64,000 bases of DNA from Lytechinus pictus (Eukaryota; Echinodermata; Echinoidea; Temnopleuroida; Toxopneustidae). The translations under genes were made by a program, and so were the position numbers. Within the stretch, counting starts at the first letter, position 1, and each line of letters starts with the position of its first letter. Of the stretch, positions 58,160-64,000 are shown piece by piece. Under the pieces are notes generated by a model that was given only the letters and a program-made list of their open reading frames with translations, made no database searches and had not been told where the DNA came from. Location: the NCBI RefSeq assembly GCF_037042905.1, contig NC_087249.1:13517201-13581200 (forward strand), in the 5' to 3' direction.

Positions 58160-59655
58160 TACGTTCCTCCCTCTCTGAAAGTTGCTCTCATTACCCCACT
58201 GTTAAAAAAACCCTCTCTGGACCAAAACTCCATCCAAAACTACCGCCCAGTTTCAAACTTACCATTTTTATTCAAGATTCTTGAAAGGATTGTGTTCTCT
58301 CAATTGTCTGAATACCTTTCGGATAATGATTTGCTCGATCCTTTCCAGTCTGGTTATAGGTCTAATCATAGTGTAGAAACACTACTTCTTGACGAATCTA
58401 ATTATATCCTACAAGGCATGGATAAAGGGAACACCACAGCTCTTTTGCTGTTAGACTTGTCCTCCGCCTTCGACACGGTAAATCACACTATCCTTTTGAA
58501 CATACTTAGTTCACTCGGTGTTAAGGGTGAGGCTTACAAGTGGTTTGAGTCTTATCTCTCATTCCACTCTCAGATCGTTTGTATTAACGGTTATAAATCT
58601 GATGCTTTGCCTCTCTCTTGTGGAGTACCTCAGGGTTCTGTGGGCGGGCCAACTCTCTTTTCGATTTATTTATCTGGATTGCGACAAGTTCTGTTGAAAC
58701 ACGACATAAAATACCATATTTATGCAGACGACATCCAACTCATGATTTCCTTTAATTCGGATCAACTAGCTGCGGAAAGTTCCATCCATCGTCTTGAATG
58801 TTGCATGGTTGATGTTCACAATTGGCTGACTTCTCACTCTCTTAAGTTGAATCCAGCCAAATGTGAATTTCTTCTTTTTGGCTCCAAGGTACAGCTAAGT
58901 AAAATCCACATCGACTCAATCTCATTTTCTGGCCTCACTGTAAATTTGTCAAGTTCTTGTCGCAATCTCGGTATAGTTTTTGATTCTCAGATGACAATGT
59001 CGAATCACATTTCTTTTATTTGTAGATCCGTTCGCTACCAATTGCGAAATATTGGTTTTATTAGAAAATACTTGTCTCGACCGGCCACAGAAAAATTGGT
59101 TCACGCTTTAATTTCGTCCCGTCTCGATTTTGGAAACTCCCTTTTGTTTAATCTACCACAGAATCTGTTAGTCAAAGTTCAGAAACTTCAAAATGCTGCC
59201 GCTCGCATCGTTTCTCTTTCCACCAGGCGCACTCACATTACTCCTATTTTAAGATCCTTACATTGGCTCCCTGTAAAACAGCGTATTATGTTCAAGATTT
59301 TGTTGTTAACTTTTCATTGTGTTCATGGCTCATCTCCCCAGTACCTTATTTCACTTATCAAAAGTTATACCCCTTCAAGATCCTTACGTTCCTCCTTTTC
59401 CAATTCTCTTGTTACCCCCAAAATTTCCAAAACCTGGGGTGAAAGATCATTTGTTTACTCATCCTCTAAGCTATGGAATAGCCTCCCTCAAAACATCAAA
59501 CAATGCTTGACTTCTGAAACTTTTAAACATTACCTCAAAACATTTCTGTTCAATTCTTCTTAATTTCTTTTATAATTTCCTAAAAAGCGCCTTGAGCACT
59601 CTACAGAGTGGATTTGGCGCGATATAAGTCTAATTATTATTATTATTATTATTAG
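58160..59655 (+). pseudogene. L2-like LINE fragment, part 3 (reverse transcriptase and 3' end)
   Basis: The frame resumes as YVPPSLKVALITPLLKKPSL right after FB-B copy 2 and stays open to 59,563. Reverse transcriptase motifs are NYRPVSNLPF, LLDLSSAFDTVNH, GVPQGSVGGP and YADD (58,721-58,732), then LQNAAARIVSL and LWNSLPQNIK. The 3' end has GCGCCTTGAG...GGCGCGATATAAGTCT and an ATT repeat tail (59,635-59,655), the usual L2 ending. This part is intact, but the LINE as a whole is truncated, frameshifted and interrupted twice. Confidence 0.9.
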
Positions 59656-59984
59656 TCAGATAAGAACCAAATAAATTGGTTTTTGAGGGTTGCTTACTAA
59701 AACAACACAAAATCTGCCTTACATGTATGTTCTCTCTCAATGCTTGTAATCTGGGCCAAAATTATGTCAAATTAGATGTTTTCTTTTTATACGCCCATCC
59801 GTCCGTCCGTTAATTTTTCCTTGTAAACGCAATAACTTCAGTTTAACTTAACCTAGGCTCATATAATTTGTTATGTATGATACTAGCATAGATCCCAGGA
59901 AGCCTATTGACTTTGAGGTCAAAAGGTCAAAGGTCAAGGTCACAGTGACATATTTTCATCGTACCCTTCTGCAGTCCTTGTGGC
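59656..59984. repeat. Dispersed repeat with AGGTCAAAGGTCA
   Basis: Contains CGTCCGTCCGTTAA, an ATAATTTG...ATACTAGCATAGATCCCAG phrase and GAGGTCAAAAGGTCAAAGG (AGGTCA direct repeat at 59,924). It resembles a common marine-invertebrate repeat by recollection only. No gene. Confidence 0.45.
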
Positions 59985-60305
59985 ATGGGCGCCGGGAGCT
60001 CTAGCGCAGAGGCAATGGTCGGACAGCGCTCTGCGGCCGTTTTTCACCAAAATTGCGGCTCATTGTAACAGATCAATACGGCCGGAACGGCGTAATGGAA
60101 AATATGCGAAGCTTTGGAGCGGATTTCTTTCTTCTTTTTTTCTCGATAAGAAGAAAATGCTATGCTTTGGAGCGGCTTTCTTTGTTCTTTTCTCAATAAG
60201 ACAAAAATGCTATGCCTTCGAACGGAAATTTGAGTGTAAAAATTGGGGTCCCCTCCGCGGCACATACCCACTATGCATTATATACTGAGTGCCCCCCCCC
60301 CCCCG
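59985..60305 (-). mobile_element. Half copy of the CCGGGGGGGG-type MITE
   Basis: Reverse orientation relative to 20,101-20,621. It keeps one end (GAGTGCCCCCCC, about 60,288) and the CAAAATTGCGGCTCAT and GCGAAGCTTTGGAGCGG phrases, and breaks off near 59,985. Confidence 0.7.
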
Positions 60306-60589
60306 GTGCACAGCTAAGCCCAAAATGCAAAGGTGTGAGTTTGTGAATATTGACCATTACCACCCCAGGGTGCAGAGCAGGCATTTTATGAGACATAATG
60401 GCAGAGTTTGTATATATACCTAAATCGCAAAAGCAACCCTCATATATAATTCTGACTGACCATTCCTAATCGAGATGAGGTAATGCACAGTGTCATTAGG
60501 ATCACACAGTGATCAGAGTATATAGTAATCCTCTATGATCATAACGGATTTTAAATCTGGGCTTGATGGTTATCTGTGAATCCATCCTT

Positions 60590-61230
60590 GATGTTAAAAG
60601 CCCTTTTACATGATGGATATAATGAATGTTTAGTCCATCTCTCACATAATGGAAATGTTAATATATTTAGGCTTATTTTGGTAGCCTACAATCTTGTCAA
60701 CAATATGCAATAGTTATTATGCATAAGATAAGATAATATATATGTTATCGTTATGAAGAGTGACGTCTCCATGGTTATACCCAGAATCCATATAGAGAGA
60801 TATCTTTTTACATGATGGATATAATGTATATTTAGTCCATCCCTCACACAATGTAGACCTTGATATTTCTAGGCTTATTATGTTTAATAGCATACAAGCT
60901 TGTCAACAATATGCAATTATGCATATTTAAGATAAGATAAGCATTTATATGAGGATTATACCCCAAATCCATATAGTGTCATTTTTTTAAATGATGGATA
61001 TAATCCATCTCAGACAGTAAAGACCTGATACGTGTATTTTCCGGCTAAAATTTGTTAGCCTGCAATCTTGTCAACATGCACTAATGCTATGAGAATTATA
61101 CCAAAAACCCATTTGTGTTTGTAATAGTCTTTATCCCCCAAGACAGTATCGCATATCTATTCCATCTTTCACACAGTGGATATGTTAATATTTGCAGGCT
61201 TATTATGTTATCATAATACAGCAAATAGCA
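60590..61230. repeat. Degenerate tandem repeat, about 200-bp period
   Basis: About four units share GATGGATATAATG, TTAGTCCATC, GGCTTATTATG and CTTGTCAACAATATGCA. AT-rich, no coding. Confidence 0.65.
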
Positions 61231-61429
61231 AATATTGAGAAAAATATGATGATATTAGCACATTTCATATACATGTAAAGTGCATGCATGTGTTCTTTAA
61301 TGCTTAAATCAGTTTCTGGCGACTTATATCACTGTATCAGGTCTCTACGTATTACCAAACAGGTATATTCTTAAATTATTTTTCCCACCAGTGGTGGAGA
61401 TCGACACTGTGCATTACCTTTAACCTAGT

Positions 61430-62190
61430 TGGATGAAACTTTTCATTAAGGTTTTCCTGTTATTGTTTTTATTGCTATTTTTGTTACTATAATTATTTCT
61501 ATTGTTGCTGTCATTTTTTACATTATTATGCGACTTATTATTAGTCCCGTATTATTTTATTTGTTTGAATTGTTATTTCCAATATGTTATTATTATTGAA
61601 TCTATTATAATTATTGTCTTTTATTTATTTATTGTGTGTCTGTTGTCCATCAAAATTTATTTTCAAATTTTTTGTGGCTTTTTCGGGGTGTTATTTAAAT
61701 ACTGACTTAGATTTTGCTGAACGTTGCTATTATTACATTATTATTAAGAATGGAGGATGATTTTGTTATTCCAGATATTGTTTATTGTGGCATTATTATT
61801 TTGTTATAGTGGCATTGTTATTTTCACCTTTTATATGTGGAATTATTACTCAGATATTGCATTATTTTTTGCAATAGTGGCATTTTTTTTGTTATAGTGG
61901 CATTGTTATTTTCACATTTTATATTTTGCATTATTACTCAGATATTATTTGCATTATTTTTGCAATAGTGGCATTGTTATTTTTACATATTATGTGTGGC
62001 ATTATTACTCGGATACTATTTGCATTATTTTTGCAAAAAGTGGATTATTATTTTTTGGAGGGTATTGTTAGCATGTCAGATTGCCTGATATAGTGGTTAT
62101 TACTTTATTACTTTATTATGGTTTTTTTTTATTATTGTTGGGAATTTTATTTTCATGACCAGTACTATTGTGATTATTATCAATATTTTC
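61430..62190. repeat. AT-rich ATT/GTTATT tandem repeats
   Basis: From about 61,780 a unit of about 100 bp recurs (GCATTATTTTTGCAATAGTGGCATTGTTATTTTCAC, in part). Similar units reappear at 62,690-62,770 and 63,110-63,160. This suggests that the SINE and hairpin elements between were inserted into one array. Confidence 0.65.
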
Positions 62191-62196
62191 AAATTT

Positions 62197-62590
62197 CCCA
62201 CGATGGGTGCGTTGTGGTGTAAGGTATCCGACTCTCATCTTTCAACCAGAGGGTCATGGGTTAGAATCCTAGCCATGGAATGTTTCCTTTTAGCAAGCAC
62301 ACTGTAAGCACACTGTGCTGCACTTCACCCAGGTTAGGTGAATGAGTATCTGAAAAGGAGGATTTTTTTATTTTCCCATGATGGTGCACTGTGGTGTGGT
62401 GTTTCTGACTCTCGTCTTTCAACCAGAGGGTCGTGGGTTAGAATCTTAGCCATGGCATGTTTTCTTTTAGCAAGCACACTGTGCTGCACTTCACCCAGGT
62501 TAGGTGAATGAGTATCTGCATAGCAGGATTATTTCCTTCCTTACACTGCAGCGCTGCTGAAAGCGCTATATAAATCCAGCTATTTAGTAT
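62197..62590 (+). mobile_element. Two tandem tRNA-derived SINE copies
   Basis: Copy 1 starts near 62,197 and copy 2 near 62,371. Each has an A-box region (GTGGTGTAAGGTATCCGACTC in copy 1), a B-box-like GGGTTAGAATC and the body CACTGTGCTGCACTTCACCC. Copy 2 ends AAAGCGCTATATAAATCCAGC, which resembles the 3' end of the L2-like LINE at 59.6 kb. Copy 1 is truncated at its 3' end. Confidence 0.7.
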
Positions 62591-62780
62591 TATTGGTTTC
62601 ATTATTATTTTTTATCCACTGTTATTACTTTATTATTTTATTATTTTATTTTATTATTATTGTTGGGGTTTTTATTTGGTATTATTATTTTTTTCACTAT
62701 TGTAACTATTTTCATTATGATTACTATTGCCACTGTTATTAATTATTTTTTTGATGAGTAAAGGATGATCTCGTGACATA

Positions 62781-63035
62781 TTGTTACCACTCCTGTCTGA
62801 TTGCCTGTGTTTAGAGCAGTCATGGTGTGATTTATCCCTAAGCAATTGATGACGCAGGGAACGTGGGAGGCGCCCGGTTTGGGAAACTTTTAGCCCCTGT
62901 CATTTGTCAGTTTACTGGCAAGTGACAGGGGCTGATTGCGACTCAGACCGGGCGTTCTTGCGTCATCTTTTGCTTGGGGATATAATCACTCCATGACTTG
63001 TCTATACACAAGTAATCAGGTAGGAGTGGTAACAA
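62781..63035. mobile_element. 255-bp hairpin element, copy 1
   Basis: TTGTTACCACTCCT at the left pairs with AGGAGTGGTAACAA at the right. Inside, TGACGCAGGG...CGCCCGGT pairs with ACCGGGCG...TTGCGTCA, and AGCCCCTGTCA pairs with TGACAGGGGCT at the centre. The whole element can fold as one long hairpin. Confidence 0.75.
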
Positions 63036-63166
63036 TGAAACAGTTAATTCCTTATTACTTTGTTATTGTTATTTCAATTATTTTTATATTATGGCCTTAT
63101 CATTTTTGCAATGTTATTCAGATATTATTTGCATTATTTTTGCAATAAGTGGATGATTTTGTGGTA

Positions 63167-63421
63167 TTGTTACCACTCCTGTCTGATTGCCTGTGTGTAG
63201 AGCAGTCATGGTGCGATTTATCCCTAAGCAATCAATGACGCAGGGAACATGGGAGGCGCCCGGTTTGGGGAACTTTTCAGCCCCTGTCATTTTTCAGTTT
63301 ACTGGCAAGTGACAGGGGCTGATTGCGACTCAGACCGGGCGTTCTTGCGTCATCGTTTGCTTGGAGATATAATCAAACCATGACTTGTCTATACACAAGC
63401 AATCAGGTGGAGTGGTAACAA
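63167..63421. mobile_element. 255-bp hairpin element, copy 2
   Basis: Same length and same nested palindromes as 62,781-63,035, offset by 386 bp. Flanks after both copies are alike (TGAAACAG / TAAAACGA), so this may be a segmental tandem duplication rather than two insertions. Confidence 0.75.
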
Positions 63422-63506
63422 TAAAACGAATTGAATCTTTATTACTCATTTTTGTTATTATAATATTTTTTTACATTACCATGATTATTGTTTATCCACT
63501 ATTATT

Positions 63507-63534
63507 AGGTGATCTGTCTGTTGACAGATCACCT
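63507..63534. repeat. Perfect hairpin at the start of a further repeat
   Basis: AGGTGATCTGTC - TGTT - GACAGATCACCT, a 12-bp stem. It is followed by sequence rich in ACGCG and TGACGTCA words to the window end. Probably the terminus of another element that continues past 64,000. Confidence 0.6.
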
Positions 63535-64000
63535 CTTGTGTTTCTACGAATTTTCTTTTTTATTTATTTATTTCTTTATTTATTGATTCTTTTTATTTAT
63601 TTTTCTTTTTCCACCCTTTTCTTGTTCCACCAAAATCAGAAAAACTGTTCTATCAATTTTCATCAAATTATTATCAATTATGCACAGTTATCATGCGATG
63701 TGTACGAAACAAGTTCAGCGTCAAATGGTCATTGTGACGTCATCTACGCGCCATTTTGTAAAATCACATTTTCAACAATATCTTCATCACCAATCATAAA
63801 AAATGAACAATATTAACATGAAATTAACTTCAGATCATGGGTCAACTGTCCATGTGATCAAACGTCATTAACACGTCACGACGCGCATGTACGCGCGCGT
63901 CAAAATTTTAAAATGCTCAAAATCACTTTTTGATCAAAGTAGAGTACGAATCAGGTCATTTGAAGCATTTCAAGAATTTGCGCGCTCACGCGTTTTCGCG
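63535..64000. other. Probable repeat continuing beyond the window
   Basis: T-rich stretch, then sequence with a CRE-like TGACGTCA (63,735) and several ACGCG/GCGCG words near the end. No gene is seen. Confidence 0.35.

Overview
The window looks like nuclear DNA from a marine deuterostome, most probably a sea urchin. This is an inference from intron-rich genes of animal type, dense TTAA-, hAT- and foldback-type DNA elements, L2/CR1-like LINEs, Penelope-type ends and tRNA-derived SINEs. No search could be run, so the species is unproven. I see nothing bacterial, viral or CRISPR-like.

Only two cellular protein genes can be rebuilt with confidence. On the plus strand, nine coding exons between 5,980 and 16,522 give a complete 629-residue METTL25B (RRNAD1-type) methyltransferase-like protein. 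All splice phases agree and the total is a multiple of three. On the minus strand, three exons between 30,245 and 21,889 give a complete 347-residue protein of the L3HYPDH/proline racemase family. It carries cysteine where the human dehydratase has threonine, so it may be a racemase or epimerase. A tRNA-Ile(GAT)-like gene (3,783-3,854, minus) and a decayed relative (1,506-1,580) lie upstream. A few weak exon-like pieces (4,022-4,075; 29,440-29,567; 34,306-34,980; 41,539-41,751) are listed with low confidence.

The rest is mobile and repetitive DNA. From 1 to 21 kb there are small MITE-like elements, many with readable target duplications, in and around METTL25B. A foldback element with Penelope-type hammerhead-like ends lies in its intron 7, and a 2.5 kb element at 17.4-19.9 kb carries eight copies of one 15-bp motif. 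From 22 to 30 kb is L3HYPDH, whose 6.9 kb second intron holds a hairpin MITE, a tRNA-derived SINE split by a hAT-like element, and a 4,583-bp foldback element (here called FB-B). From 30 to 37.5 kb are degenerate tandem repeats and a 2 kb array of a 40-bp unit. From 37.5 to 41 kb is an apparently intact 1,027-residue PHD-endonuclease-reverse transcriptase LINE. From 42 to 47.6 kb are older repeats and TTAA-type elements.

The most striking block is 47.6-59.7 kb. A 5'-truncated L2-like LINE is interrupted by two palindromic elements: FB-C (48,605-53,335) and a second copy of FB-B (53,576-58,159). Both sit between 3-bp target duplications, and the LINE reading frame resumes exactly on the far side of each. 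The two FB-B copies are inverted relative to each other and differ by one base in length (4,583 versus 4,584 bp), so one moved very recently or the assembly duplicated it. FB-C carries regularly spaced RFX X-box-like sites and FB-B carries AGGTCA arrays. I see no transposase in either. From 59.7 to 64 kb there are further MITEs, two SINE copies, AT-rich tandem repeats and paired 255-bp hairpin elements.
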